Positions 35,934-45,737 of a DNA stretch of 64,000 bases are shown here, piece after piece. The DNA is from Sporomusa malonica (lineage in GTDB: Bacteria > Bacillota > Negativicutes > Sporomusales > Sporomusaceae), in the NCBI RefSeq assembly GCF_041428715.1, contig NZ_CP155572.1. One strand, given 5' to 3'. The notes under the pieces are model-generated. The model was given only the letters and a program-made list of their open reading frames with translations, ran no database searches and was not told the origin of the DNA. A program made the translations under genes and the position numbers. Position 1 is the first letter of the stretch. Each line of letters opens with the position of its first letter.

Positions 35934-37073
35934 CTAATCAGGCAAAAAACTACTAAATACAATATTACCAAATTTCATGCCTCTGTCAGTCAGCCATATT
36001 CGCCTGCTATCTGTTTCCACCAAGTCTTGCCGCTGGAGCTTTTCAAAAATATTGCCGAAATGTCTGAAAAAATCAACGCAAAAAAGTTGAGAAAAATTAG
36101 CTACGGTCAGCCCTTGAGAAGTGCGTAATGCTAAAAATATATACTCGGCCATCGACTGGTCGTTAGTTAGTGTTTCTCTCATTACAACCGGGGAACATCC
36201 CTCAAATATGGCACTGATGTATTCCGGAATTCCCGTTACATTACTTAGCCGCTCACCATTTAAGAAGGAATGTGCTGCGGCGCCAATACCTAAATAGGGT
36301 TGATACTGCCAATATTTCAAGTTATGGCGGCACTCCAAACCTGGTCGAGCAAAGTTTGAAATCTCGTAACGCAGCAAACCCCGGCCAGGCAAAAAGTCAA
36401 CCATGTGATCATACATTGCTTCCTCGGTTGCTTCGTCTGGTAATTTAAGCAACCCTCGATCATAGGCTGCTGCTAATGGAGTGCCTTCTTCCAGTTTAAG
36501 GCCATATACCGAAATGTGGCTGGTATTAACCGCAACTGCCTGCTCAAGCTCCCAGGCAAACCCTTCGAATGTTTGTCCCGGCAGACCGTACATCAAATCA
36601 ATACTAATATTATTAAACCCAGCGGCATATGCGTATTCAATTGCAGTTAGACTATCAGTGGCCTGATGAATCCTCCCCAATCCTGCAAGTAATTCATTGT
36701 TGAAGGACTGTACGCCAAAACTGAGTCTATTTATCCCTGCAGCTTTCAGTGCACTCAACTGCGCTCGTGTTACCGTTCCCGGGTTGGCCTCCATACTAAT
36801 TTCAGCCTCATTGCTGACATGAAAATTAGCATAAAGACTGGACATTATTTGCTCTAAAAGCTGAACAGGCAACAAGCTGGGTGTGCCACCGCCAATATAG
36901 ATTGTGTCAACAACCGACTTACATAACACACCGCCCTGCTCAGCAATCTGCTGACACAAGGCGGCGGTATAAGCTGCAAATAGATGCTCTACTCCCTGAT
37001 AGGAAGAAAAGTCACAATACAAGCATTTTTGCCGGCAAAATGGGATATGAACATATAGGCCAAGCTTACTCAT
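35934..37073 (-). CDS. hemW: Radical SAM heme chaperone HemW
   Basis: 379 residues. The 4Fe-4S/SAM motif CRQKCLYC is near the N-terminus, then GGGTPSLL and SFGVQSFNNELL, and a C-terminal HemN_C winged helix. HemW transfers heme to membrane proteins; older annotation calls it coproporphyrinogen oxidase. It precedes hrcA as in many Firmicutes. ATG at 37073 is used with AAGG upstream. Confidence 0.95.
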   Translation of the reverse strand: MSKLGLYVHIPFCRQKCLYCDFSSYQGVEHLFAAYTAALCQQIAEQGGVLCKSVVDTIYIGGGTPSLLPVQLLEQIMSSLYANFHVSNEAEISMEANPGTVTRAQLSALKAAGINRLSFGVQSFNNELLAGLGRIHQATDSLTAIEYAYAAGFNNISIDLMYGLPGQTFEGFAWELEQAVAVNTSHISVYGLKLEEGTPLAAAYDRGLLKLPDEATEEAMYDHMVDFLPGRGLLRYEISNFARPGLECRHNLKYWQYQPYLGIGAAAHSFLNGERLSNVTGIPEYISAIFEGCSPVVMRETLTNDQSMAEYIFLALRTSQGLTVANFSQLFCVDFFRHFGNIFEKLQRQDLVETDSRRIWLTDRGMKFGNIVFSSFLPD

Positions 37074-37085
37074 CGCGTTCAACCT

Positions 37086-38882
37086 TTAATCCATTTTTAA
37101 AATAGCCATAAATGCTTCCTGCGGAACTTCCACGCTGCCAACTTGTTTCATCCGTTTCTTGCCCTCTTTTTGCTTTTCAAGCAGCTTCCGCTTACGGGTA
37201 ATATCGCCGCCATAGCATTTAGCAAGCACATCCTTGCGCATGGCCCGCACAGTCTCCCGCGCGATAACTTTGCTGCCGATAGCAGCCTGAATAGGAATTT
37301 CGAACATTTGCCGGGGAATAATCTCTTTTAACTTCTCCGCGAGCTGCCTGCCGCGATGTGTTGCCCGATCTCGGTGGACGATTACACTAAGAGCATCTAC
37401 AGGCTCGCCATTAAGCAGGATATCAAGTTTAACGAGCGCTGAAGTCTGGTAGCCCAGAAGCTCGTAATCAAGAGAAGCATAGCCACGTGTTGATGATTTC
37501 AACTTATCAAAGTAATCAAAAATGATCTCACTGAGCGGCAAATGGTATGTCAGCATAACTCGGTTAGCATCAAGATATTTCATATCTTTAAACTCGCCGC
37601 GCTTTTCCTGAGACAATTCCATAACCGCGCCTACATAGTCATTAGGAACCATAATTGTAGCTTTTACATAAGGTTCTTCAACATGGTCAATCTCTTGCGC
37701 TGTAGGTAGTTTGGATGGGTTTTCAATTTCAATAACTTCACTATCAGTTTTAAACACACGATAAATAACACTTGGCGCCGTTGTGATAAGAGTAAGATTG
37801 TACTCACGTTCGAGACGTTCTTGGACAACGTCCATATGAAGTAGTCCTAAGAACCCACAGCGAAAACCAAAACCAAGTGCAATAGAAGTCTCAGGTTCAA
37901 AAACCAGCGAGGCATCATTTAACTGAAGTTTCTCCAATGCGTCACGCAAGTTCTCATAGTCAGAGCTATCGACCGGATAAAGACCGCAATATACCATCGG
38001 AGTAATTTTTCGATAGCCTGGCAACTGCTCGGCTACCGGTCGTTCTGCGCTGGTAACTGTGTCGCCTACTCTGGTATCTTTTACGTTTTTAATACTTGCG
38101 GCAACAAAGCCGACCTGACCTGGCCCTAATTCATTTACATTAGCCAAATACGGCCGGAAAACTCCAACCTCAGTAACCTCAAAGACTTTATTGGTTGCCA
38201 TCATTTTAATCTTCATGCCAGGTTTGATCAGGCCATTCATAACTCGGACATAAACAATTACGCCTTTATATGAATCAAAATGAGAATCAAAAATAAGGGC
38301 ACTTAAGGGGTCGTCTACTTTGCCTGTCGGCGGGGGAACTTTCCTAACAATTGCTTCAAGAATGTCTTCAATACCAATCCCGCTCTTGGCACTAGCCAAT
38401 ACGGCATCAGTGGTATCTAAGCCAATTACGTCTTCAATTTCGGTTTTAACCCGTTCCGGCTCTGCACTTGGCAGGTCAATCTTATTAATTACTGGAATAA
38501 TCTCAAGGTTATGTTCGAGTGCCAGGTATACATTAGCCAGAGTCTGGGCTTCGATTCCCTGAGCGGCATCAACCACCAAAAGCGCTCCTTCGCAAGCAGC
38601 CAGACTGCGGGAAACCTCATACGTAAAGTCAACGTGTCCTGGAGTGTCAATCAGATTAAGCATATACGTTTCGCCGTTTTTTGCTGTATAAGATAACCGG
38701 ACAGCCTGAGCTTTAATTGTAATGCCACGCTCGCGCTCAAGCTCCATCTGGTCTAACACCTGGTTTTCCATCTCGCGGGCAGAGAGAGCTCCTGTGTACT
38801 CCAACAACCGGTCTGCAAGCGTCGACTTGCCATGGTCGATGTGGGCAATGATTGAAAAATTACGAATATGTCCTGTATCCAT
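37086..38882 (-). CDS. lepA: Elongation factor 4 (LepA)
   Basis: 598 residues, full length. G1 AHIDHGKSTLADRL, DTPGHVDF, NKID, the EF-G-like domain and the LepA-specific C-terminal domain (KRMKQVGSVEVPQEAF) are present. A ribosomal back-translocase or biogenesis GTPase. The ATG at 38882 follows GGAGG by about 12 bases; a TTG at 38885 is nearer to the best spacing. lepA-hemW-hrcA is the normal Firmicute order. Confidence 0.98.
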   Translation of the reverse strand: MDTGHIRNFSIIAHIDHGKSTLADRLLEYTGALSAREMENQVLDQMELERERGITIKAQAVRLSYTAKNGETYMLNLIDTPGHVDFTYEVSRSLAACEGALLVVDAAQGIEAQTLANVYLALEHNLEIIPVINKIDLPSAEPERVKTEIEDVIGLDTTDAVLASAKSGIGIEDILEAIVRKVPPPTGKVDDPLSALIFDSHFDSYKGVIVYVRVMNGLIKPGMKIKMMATNKVFEVTEVGVFRPYLANVNELGPGQVGFVAASIKNVKDTRVGDTVTSAERPVAEQLPGYRKITPMVYCGLYPVDSSDYENLRDALEKLQLNDASLVFEPETSIALGFGFRCGFLGLLHMDVVQERLEREYNLTLITTAPSVIYRVFKTDSEVIEIENPSKLPTAQEIDHVEEPYVKATIMVPNDYVGAVMELSQEKRGEFKDMKYLDANRVMLTYHLPLSEIIFDYFDKLKSSTRGYASLDYELLGYQTSALVKLDILLNGEPVDALSVIVHRDRATHRGRQLAEKLKEIIPRQMFEIPIQAAIGSKVIARETVRAMRKDVLAKCYGGDITRKRKLLEKQKEGKKRMKQVGSVEVPQEAFMAILKMD

Positions 38883-38967
38883 CAAACTGGGGCTCCTCCC
38901 TGGTATAATAAAGCTTTTTTACGCATTTCTATAAATTATACCATCAGCCGCCCGCTAACTGCAAGCT

Positions 38968-39468
38968 CTACCTATATTCGCGGATATATTCACTCAATTG
39001 CTGTATGGCATATTGAGTCCTGGCTCTTATATATTGCGAAGCAGTCTCAATATAAGGCTTGGCTTGATTCCAATATTCGATGGCTTTCTTTTTAGTAGCG
39101 AACGCTTCTTCAACGAATTGCCTGTGCCAGACAGAAAACCAATACCATAAACGCGAGCCGTCAATTTCTACCTTGGTAGGAATAATAACTGTGTGATGAG
39201 AGAACTTCAGAACAATACTGCGCTCAGTTAGTGAAATATTACCTAACGAATATACACTCCCTAAAGTAAAACCATAACCAAAAGCATAAGCCGAATACAC
39301 ATGCTCTTGATTACGTCCAATATAAAAGAAACGTTCTTGCTCTGGACGCTGGGTAAGTGCAGCCAACTGATGCTCAGCTACCCCCACACCAATTACAATA
39401 ATTGTTAGTAATATCAGCAGTCCGCGAGCAATTATCCCAGCATCGCCTGTTGCCACCCGTTCGAACAC
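38968..39468 (-). CDS. Unrecognised single-span membrane protein between lepA and spoIIP
   Basis: 166 residues from GTG 39468 (GGAGGG five bases before it). One transmembrane helix near residues 13-33 (GLLILLTIIVIGVGVAEHQL), then a soluble domain with Tyr/Phe-rich strands and a helical end (SQYIRARTQYAIQQLSEYIREY). I do not recognise the family. It lies 19 bases after spoIIP and may share its sporulation-time transcript (inference). Confidence 0.7.
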   Translation of the reverse strand: MFERVATGDAGIIARGLLILLTIIVIGVGVAEHQLAALTQRPEQERFFYIGRNQEHVYSAYAFGYGFTLGSVYSLGNISLTERSIVLKFSHHTVIIPTKVEIDGSRLWYWFSVWHRQFVEEAFATKKKAIEYWNQAKPYIETASQYIRARTQYAIQQLSEYIREYR

Positions 39469-39487
39469 GGCATCCCTCCTATCACAG

Positions 39488-40591
39488 TTACCGGCTTTCT
39501 GCAAGTATTTCTGCTAATACATCCCCAAGCATCTCAATACTACGCACAGCCTCCTCCTTACTGCTTTCCTGGGAACCTACCTCAATTAAGAGCGCCCGTG
39601 GATGAAGATGTTGATTATACCGCCATTCTACCAGTTGAATACCTTTACATAATCCAGGGTATTTAGCATTTAGTTTAGCATCAATCAATTTGGCGAAAGC
39701 ATGGTTTTGCTGCCAATGCGGTTGAGGCAGGTCTTGCTGCCCGGTGGCTACAACAATTGTAATCTTAGCCACTGACATACCAGTAGCCATTGCAGTTACA
39801 TTTTCGCGTTTATCAGCATCCCTGTGAATATCAAAAATCATTTGGATAGACGGATTATCGGCAAGCAGCTTTTTCGCTGTAGTTTCCGAAGGTCCGTACG
39901 CTTTCATAAAACTTGGATAATCATGAATAGTAGCGTTATGGATGGCTTTTACCCCATCTTTCTCTAACTGCTTAGCCAACGCCGCACCTACGTCCACAAT
40001 ATCGCCACGCTGTCCGCCCGGCCTATGCGCCACCCCTGAGTTGGGGATAAAGGCTTCAGCGGTATGTGTATGATATATTGCGACCAATGGCTTGTCATTG
40101 CTTGCAGTACTACTAGTATCAAATTTGGGGAAGTTCGGCAATGTTGCAGCACTTACTAGTGGAGTTCCAGGGGATTTAAAAGCCATCATAAAGGGAATTT
40201 CCTGAGAAAGTAATGAACGCAAGTCTCTAAAATCAATGCCGCTAAAAAGTAGCACTAATTTATGAACAAGGTTTCCGGCATTGAGTTCCGGCGTTATTTT
40301 TATTGCACTCTGCGGCTGGGCTGCACGCGACAAACCAGGAATACCTAAAAAAAGCACGTCCTTCCCTCTGGGCCACAGAGAAGGCAGGTATTGACCGGAG
40401 TAGACCGATCCGTTTACAGGAATTGCATTGGTTGTCAAACTGAGATACGTGCCTATGGATAAACCGCTTGCCATTAAAAATATGAACCCGATTAACGCTA
40501 TGTTAAAAATCTTAGAGGTGCTGTAGACTCGCAAGAAATTATTCAAAAACCTACTTTGGGTGCTTTGTTTTCGTTCTTTTCTTGTTACCAT
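39488..40591 (-). CDS. spoIIP: Stage II sporulation protein P
   Basis: 367 residues, the peptidoglycan amidase/endopeptidase of the engulfment DMP complex. An N-terminal membrane anchor (about residues 30-52) and the catalytic motifs IYHTHTAEAFIP, HNATIHDYP and MIFDIHRDAD are intact. Start ATG 40591 has GGAGG six bases upstream. Adjacent to gpr, the classical pair. Confidence 0.95.
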   Translation of the reverse strand: MVTRKERKQSTQSRFLNNFLRVYSTSKIFNIALIGFIFLMASGLSIGTYLSLTTNAIPVNGSVYSGQYLPSLWPRGKDVLFLGIPGLSRAAQPQSAIKITPELNAGNLVHKLVLLFSGIDFRDLRSLLSQEIPFMMAFKSPGTPLVSAATLPNFPKFDTSSTASNDKPLVAIYHTHTAEAFIPNSGVAHRPGGQRGDIVDVGAALAKQLEKDGVKAIHNATIHDYPSFMKAYGPSETTAKKLLADNPSIQMIFDIHRDADKRENVTAMATGMSVAKITIVVATGQQDLPQPHWQQNHAFAKLIDAKLNAKYPGLCKGIQLVEWRYNQHLHPRALLIEVGSQESSKEEAVRSIEMLGDVLAEILAESR

Positions 40592-40649
40592 TGCCGCCTC
40601 CGCCAGACCCCCGACTGGGTTGTCTCTTGCTAATTTTGTTTACATACAA

Positions 40650-40677
40650 TGTATATGCCTGGCGGCAAAGCGATATT
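40650..40677 (-). promoter_or_regulatory. Candidate sigma-E promoter of spoIIP
   Basis: -35 AATATC (40672-40677), 14 bases, then -10 CATATACA (40650-40657), close to the sigma-E pattern. spoIIP is sigma-E controlled in B. subtilis. Read by eye. Confidence 0.45.
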
Positions 40678-40716
40678 ACAGTTATATCGGACTAGCTTTC
40701 CGAGTACTTCCTCGTA

Positions 40717-41688
40717 CTAGTGTAAATACAGGTGAATATTCTCGTAGTCAATGTTTGGATGCATGGCTTGGTTAATTCCGCCTGCTACAACAGCGGCAAT
40801 ATCTTCAATCAGCCGGTCAACTTCCTTAGGCGTTACCATAAGGTCACCAAGCATTTCAGGCAACACTTGGCGAACAATAGTCTGGCGGTCTTGATCAGAC
40901 AAGGTAGCCATGCTTTTGAAATAACGACTGAACGCAGCATGCTCCTGTAGGGTATTAATAGTGTCCATAGCAATGGTCGAAGCATGTACGACTGTCGGTA
41001 CCCCGATGGCAACAACAGGTACTCCTAAAGAGGCTTGAGTAAGGCCAAAACGTTTATTCCCTACACCAGAGCCAGGGTGAATACCAGTATTAGCGAGTTG
41101 AACTGTGGTAATTACCCTATGGCTTGAAGCTGCGGCTAAGGCGTCCATAGCAATCACTAAATCCGGTTTAATATTACTCACAATTCCCTGAATAATCTCA
41201 GCAGTTTCCATACCCGTTATGCCAAGGACGCCTGGTGCAATCGCACACACCGAACGGACTCCGCCTTTCAGTTCTGGTGACAGCATCTCCTGAAGGTGAC
41301 GAGTAACCACTATTTTGTGCGCTGCTCGCGGTCCCAAGGCGTCAGGCGTTACATTCCAGTTGCCAAGTCCAACAATTAAGACTGTTGCATTACGCGGCAG
41401 GTTGACCATTTCGACAAGCTCGGTAGCTAAGAAATTCATTATTTTTTGCTGTAACGGGGTATTTTTATATCTCAGCCCTGGCGCTTCAATCGTAATATAT
41501 CGTCCCTGTGCTTTACCCATCATTCGCTCTGCTTCAGGTGTACTAATATTTACCCGGGTAATAATCGCATCGTCGTCTTCACTGGTCTCAACCACCACAC
41601 CCGGAATGTCTTCCCGCACCTGCTTTGTCAGCATTTCGCGGGCTTCCAGGGCCAGGTCGGTCCGTGCTGTATTAAAATTTTGATCCAT
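40717..41688 (-). CDS. gpr: GPR spore endopeptidase
   Basis: Germination protease that degrades small acid-soluble spore proteins. 323 residues from ATG 41688 (GGAGAG six bases upstream). The N-terminal NFNTARTDLALEA resembles the propeptide cleavage region. The core includes VLIVGLGNWNVTPDALGPR and VIAMDALAAASSHRV. A possible sigma-G -35 (GTATA, near 41750) lies upstream with a poor -10, so sporulation control is expected but not shown. Confidence 0.96.
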   Translation of the reverse strand: MDQNFNTARTDLALEAREMLTKQVREDIPGVVVETSEDDDAIITRVNISTPEAERMMGKAQGRYITIEAPGLRYKNTPLQQKIMNFLATELVEMVNLPRNATVLIVGLGNWNVTPDALGPRAAHKIVVTRHLQEMLSPELKGGVRSVCAIAPGVLGITGMETAEIIQGIVSNIKPDLVIAMDALAAASSHRVITTVQLANTGIHPGSGVGNKRFGLTQASLGVPVVAIGVPTVVHASTIAMDTINTLQEHAAFSRYFKSMATLSDQDRQTIVRQVLPEMLGDLMVTPKEVDRLIEDIAAVVAGGINQAMHPNIDYENIHLYLH

Positions 41689-41776
41689 CAAATTCTCTCC
41701 TTTTCTCCCAAAATGCTTCAGACCTATCTTATCCGGAAAAAAAGGCGGTTATACGAACCTAGTTTTACTTTATTGC

Positions 41777-41805
41777 TTGCTTTTTCCTGTAGTTCATGCT
41801 AAAAT
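41777..41805 (+). promoter_or_regulatory. Sigma-A promoter of rpsT
   Basis: -35 TTGCTT (41777-41782), 17 bases, -10 TAAAAT (41800-41805) with an upstream TG, 35 bases before the start. Confidence 0.75.
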
Positions 41806-41839
41806 AGCTCAGTAATATATACATAAGGAGGTGAAATAC

Positions 41840-42112
41840 TTGCCAAATATTAAAGCATCTGAGCGTAGCGTAAAAACTGACGCTGAACGGCGTGCCCGCA
41901 ATTATTCGGTGAGATCAACAATCAAGACTTCTATCCGTAAGGTGGAGGAAGCTGCACATGCCGGTAAAGCAGATGAGGCCAAGACCCTCCTGACTAATGC
42001 CGCAAGCGTTATTGACAAAGCTGCCGCCAAGGGCGTTATTCATAAAAATGCCGCAGCCCGTAAGAAGTCCCGCCTAGCTCGTAGAGCAAATGCCACTCAA
42101 CAAGCTCAATAA
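41840..42112 (+). CDS. rpsT: 30S ribosomal protein S20
   Basis: 90 residues, helical and basic: PNIKASERSVKTDAERRARN opens it and HKNAAARKKSRLARRA ends it, typical of bS20. The TTG at 41840 gives the family N-terminus MPNIK and lies 6 bases after GGAGGTG; a GTG at 41831 overlaps the ribosome site. A plus-strand single gene among minus-strand genes, between gpr and holA as in other Firmicutes. Confidence 0.96.
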   Translation: MPNIKASERSVKTDAERRARNYSVRSTIKTSIRKVEEAAHAGKADEAKTLLTNAASVIDKAAAKGVIHKNAAARKKSRLARRANATQQAQ

Positions 42113-42116
42113 TTGC

Positions 42117-42153
42117 AAAAACCTGTTCACTATAAAAGTGAACAGGTTTTTTT
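42117..42153 (+). terminator. Terminator shared by rpsT and holA
   Basis: 9-bp core stem (42122-42130 with 42138-42146) extended by A-run and T-run on either side. It serves both convergent genes. Confidence 0.9.
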
Positions 42154-42160
42154 ATTGCGA

Positions 42161-43201
42161 TTACTCGCACAGTTCAATAATTATTTTTTCCAGCACCACT
42201 GGTCCGGTCCGACCTGATTTTAAGTCCCGGTCAGCTGCCGCTAGGCTAAGCATAGCTTGTTTTAGTTTAGCATCATTAAAACCGCGGCTTTGTTTTGCCA
42301 GCTTTTCACCAATAAAACCAGGCACTTTTAAAAACTCGGCTACTTCGCGACTGCCATAACCCTTATTTAGCAGTTCTTTAACCTGCCATAGTTGTCTGAC
42401 TTGCCGGGCTAAGAGCGCCAGGATTCTGACCGGATGCTCGCCTGCAGTCAGTTCTTCCCGCAGCAGCGCAATAGCCTGCGAAGTTTGTCTTTGGCTTAAC
42501 GCTTCCACCATCGTAAATATGGAAACCTCAGGAACAGCTGATAGAATTTGCAGTAAATCCTGGCGAGTAATCAGTGATTTGTCTGCTGTATATAAGATTA
42601 CTTTTTCCAGCTCGTTATTCATAAAATCAAGAGAAACCTGCGGCATCATGCTGACCGCCGCCAGCAAATGCTCCTGTGCATCAGGAGTCATTTTAATTTT
42701 CAGCTCAGTAAGACGATCTGTCAGCCACCCCCGCACATCTTTGCCTTTTAACGGCGCGGCTTCCAAAACTACACCGTTCTTCTCAAGAGCCTTATAGACC
42801 TTGCGGCGTTTGTCCGGCTTATCGGGTGTAATAAACACAACATGACTGTAGGAAGGCATATTGCTAAATAAACTAATTAACCGCTCGGTCGCAGGATCAA
42901 CCTTGTCCTGAACCTCATCGCCCCCACCCTTGCGTCCGGCACTAAACAGCGCTGTACTACGAACAATAACTAGGTTTTTCCCGCCCAGAAATGGTATTGT
43001 TTCAATTGTATTTATCAGTTCCTCCAGACGCGGGTCAGACTCAAAAACAATAAGGTTCATATCTCTGTCTTCAGGAGCTACCACCCCGTTAACAAGGGCT
43101 TGCTCAACCTGGCGTATGTGATAGGTTTCCTCTCCATACAGGAGGTATACCGGAGCAAATTTATTCTGCTTGATGGCAGTAAGTACTGCTTTGTAATCCA
43201 T
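42161..43201 (-). CDS. holA: DNA polymerase III delta subunit
   Basis: 346 residues, clamp-loader subunit that opens the sliding clamp. FAPVYLLYGEETYHI at the N-terminus, FLGGKNLVIVRS and the C-terminal LLARQVRQLWQVKEL fit the family. ATG at 43201. Upstream gene is comEC, as in many Firmicutes. Confidence 0.95.
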   Translation of the reverse strand: MDYKAVLTAIKQNKFAPVYLLYGEETYHIRQVEQALVNGVVAPEDRDMNLIVFESDPRLEELINTIETIPFLGGKNLVIVRSTALFSAGRKGGGDEVQDKVDPATERLISLFSNMPSYSHVVFITPDKPDKRRKVYKALEKNGVVLEAAPLKGKDVRGWLTDRLTELKIKMTPDAQEHLLAAVSMMPQVSLDFMNNELEKVILYTADKSLITRQDLLQILSAVPEVSIFTMVEALSQRQTSQAIALLREELTAGEHPVRILALLARQVRQLWQVKELLNKGYGSREVAEFLKVPGFIGEKLAKQSRGFNDAKLKQAMLSLAAADRDLKSGRTGPVVLEKIIIELCE

Positions 43202-43240
43202 AGCTCACCATTCTTATTCATTATTTATCCGATGACTAAC

Positions 43241-43341
43241 CCGCTCTAAGACTCCCATCTTCTACAAGTGGGAGTTAAGAGCGGCTAAGTCCCTGGATAA
43301 GGGCGACTAACCTTCAGATGGGGTTAAAACCCCACCTGAAG
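43241..43341. repeat. Cluster of hairpins between comEC and holA
   Basis: Two strong imperfect inverted repeats lie side by side: 43241-43257 with 43269-43284, and 43312-43323 with 43330-43341. A smaller CCCT/AGGG hairpin sits at 43291-43303. Neither is followed by a T-run. The layout resembles REP-like elements or the subterminal hairpins of IS200/IS605 elements, without any transposase. A comEC terminator role is possible for the 43312-43341 hairpin. Copies elsewhere in the genome were not checked. Confidence 0.5.
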
Positions 43342-43347
43342 CTAAGT

Positions 43348-45735
43348 CTACTTTATATAAGTATTAACTTCAATATTTTTGCCGTCTGATTTGAAAACGA
43401 TGGCCCCTTGTTTATCTGTACGATATACTAATGTGTTCATTTCTGCAAGCCGTTTTATCGTATCTGAATGCGGATGCCCAAACCGGTTACCATAGCCGAC
43501 AGAAATAACGGCAAACTTAGGAGAAATAGTTTGTAGAAAAGGTACCGTGGTCGAGGTTTTGGCACCGTGGTGCCCCACTTTCAGCACAGTACAGGGAGGT
43601 ACACCTTTGGCAAGCAGCATTGCTTCTCCCTGTGCTTCCAGATCTCCGGTAATCAAAAAACTATGCTGTCCATAGCTTACCCTAATTACACTGGATACTT
43701 CATTACCGTTAGCTCCGCGGCGGCTAGTTTCACTATCACCGACAGCCTGCTCTAAACGAAATACTACGCCGTCAAGCTGAAAACTCTGCCCGGTGTATGC
43801 CGGAATAACGGCGATTGCCGGTTTAGTGCGAAGCAGCGCTTGTACTGCCGGTGAGTGCTCTTCCCGCGCCAGCATAACTTTATTAATCCTAATATCGCCG
43901 GCAACACCGGCTGCCCCACCAGCGTGATCCTGATGTCCATGAGTCAAAATTAGATAATCAACAGCAGTCACGCCATAGTGTTTAAGATAGGGAGCGACTA
44001 CCCGCTCCCCAATATCAAAATTTGAACTGCCAAAGCTACCGCCAGTATCTACAAGAACGCCCTTGCCACGTGGTGTGATTACCAGCGTGGCATCCCCCTG
44101 TCCTACATCAATAAAGTGTACGGTCAACGGTCTTGGATACCATGTAATGGCTAAAAATATTCCTATAAATAGAAATACAGTAAACGAGCATGCTCTTGGC
44201 CACTTTTCAACCAACTGACCAGGCCCTGGCATATGAAGCGGGCGCCAGCCATATACCCAGGCTAGCACAAAATAATAAGCGGCACTGCCTGTTATCCCTA
44301 CTGATGGTATATACATAGAACTGTAAGGCACCGAAGCCAATAGCGCTGTAAGCATCATAACAAGACCTATCAAGAGACTGCTAATCACAAATATTATGTT
44401 TCCAACAGCCGGAACAATGGTGTAGATAATAACTCCGGCCAAACCAAGTATTATGACCAGTTCGACAACAGGTAGGATAATGATGTTGGCAGCAAAAGAG
44501 ATAACCGGGAAATTATTAAAATACCAGGCTATCAGCGGCAGCACACCAAGCTGTGCACTCAAAGTCACGGCTAACGGTCCTGCTATCCAGGCTGGAAACC
44601 GAGCCAGATAGTCTACTGTTCGCTGGTATAAAAATACCAGACCTGCTGTTGCTCCAAAGGACAATTGAAAACTGATATCATATAATAGCAGCGGCTGATA
44701 GACAAGCATGCCCAAAGCCGTAATCGCTAAAGCAGCAGGAGCATAGTTTTCTCGGCCAAGTATTACGGCCATCAGGCTAATTAACCCCATAATAGCCGAG
44801 CGTATTACCGGCGGTGTAAGCCCGCTCATGACCGCATACAGAATAATCGTCAGAGCAGCTATACTAATAGTTGCCAAAGAACCCAGCCTCAAACGGCTGC
44901 CGAACCATCTTATCAGACCTGCTACCAGGGCGATATGCGCACCTGACACAGACAAAATGTGAATTAAGCCTGTTGTCGCAAAATCATCAATCACGTTTTT
45001 ATTTATACCCTCATAGCCGCCAAAGAGCACAGCTGTTAAAATAGCAGCATCATTTACAGGCATAACCTTTTGTAACGCCTTAACAATTCCATCTTGCCAG
45101 CCAGCAAGCGCCACCCGCCAGGAATATGTATTGGAAACTGAGATAACTTTAATGGCCTGCCCTTGTGCGGACATACGGGCCATGATATTCTGCCGTTTGA
45201 GAGCGACTGTCATGTCTATCTGGCCTGGATTATTATAACCATGTAATTCCAGTACCTTCCCATAAACGACTATTCTCTCGCCATAGGCTGCAGGTTTAAT
45301 TTTTTTGTCCTTGTATTGGGCACTTAACCGAACTTTGCCACTGGCACGTACTGCGATACCTTCCTGTTCAGGTTTGACTTTTTCGACTTGCACCACATAT
45401 CTTACTTGCTTCGTATACTCATCAACCCCAGTTATCTCTGGAACAGTATCAACAACTCCTTCAATACTGACGGTCTGTCCTGCATAATGACTGATATCGC
45501 CGGCACGCACTGTAGTATCCTGGCTGTAATAAATCATCCCAGCAACAAAAAACAAGCCGATTACCGGCCAAAAACTATGTCGACAGTTGGTATTGGCACG
45601 CCATAACGCAATTATTAGCAGCAAGAGAGCTATGATAGTAAGAAGAGGAATATGCCAGCTATATACCCCAGCTAGCCATATGCCTGCGGCAAAAGCAGCA
45701 CAGGCAAATATGACGATATTGTTTAGCTCCTCCAT
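43348..45735 (-). CDS. comEC: DNA internalisation competence protein ComEC/Rec2
   Basis: 795 residues, inner-membrane channel for transforming DNA. N-terminal DUF4131 domain, then the Competence domain with about eight helices (HILSVSGAHIALVAGL is the signature), and a C-terminal metallo-beta-lactamase domain (DVGQGDATLV, LTHGHQDHAGG, KVGHHGAKTS). ATG 45735, 2 bases past the comEA stop. No frameshift is seen, so the uptake gene appears functional. Confidence 0.95.
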   Translation of the reverse strand: MEELNNIVIFACAAFAAGIWLAGVYSWHIPLLTIIALLLLIIALWRANTNCRHSFWPVIGLFFVAGMIYYSQDTTVRAGDISHYAGQTVSIEGVVDTVPEITGVDEYTKQVRYVVQVEKVKPEQEGIAVRASGKVRLSAQYKDKKIKPAAYGERIVVYGKVLELHGYNNPGQIDMTVALKRQNIMARMSAQGQAIKVISVSNTYSWRVALAGWQDGIVKALQKVMPVNDAAILTAVLFGGYEGINKNVIDDFATTGLIHILSVSGAHIALVAGLIRWFGSRLRLGSLATISIAALTIILYAVMSGLTPPVIRSAIMGLISLMAVILGRENYAPAALAITALGMLVYQPLLLYDISFQLSFGATAGLVFLYQRTVDYLARFPAWIAGPLAVTLSAQLGVLPLIAWYFNNFPVISFAANIIILPVVELVIILGLAGVIIYTIVPAVGNIIFVISSLLIGLVMMLTALLASVPYSSMYIPSVGITGSAAYYFVLAWVYGWRPLHMPGPGQLVEKWPRACSFTVFLFIGIFLAITWYPRPLTVHFIDVGQGDATLVITPRGKGVLVDTGGSFGSSNFDIGERVVAPYLKHYGVTAVDYLILTHGHQDHAGGAAGVAGDIRINKVMLAREEHSPAVQALLRTKPAIAVIPAYTGQSFQLDGVVFRLEQAVGDSETSRRGANGNEVSSVIRVSYGQHSFLITGDLEAQGEAMLLAKGVPPCTVLKVGHHGAKTSTTVPFLQTISPKFAVISVGYGNRFGHPHSDTIKRLAEMNTLVYRTDKQGAIVFKSDGKNIEVNTYIK

Positions 45736-45737
45736 GG

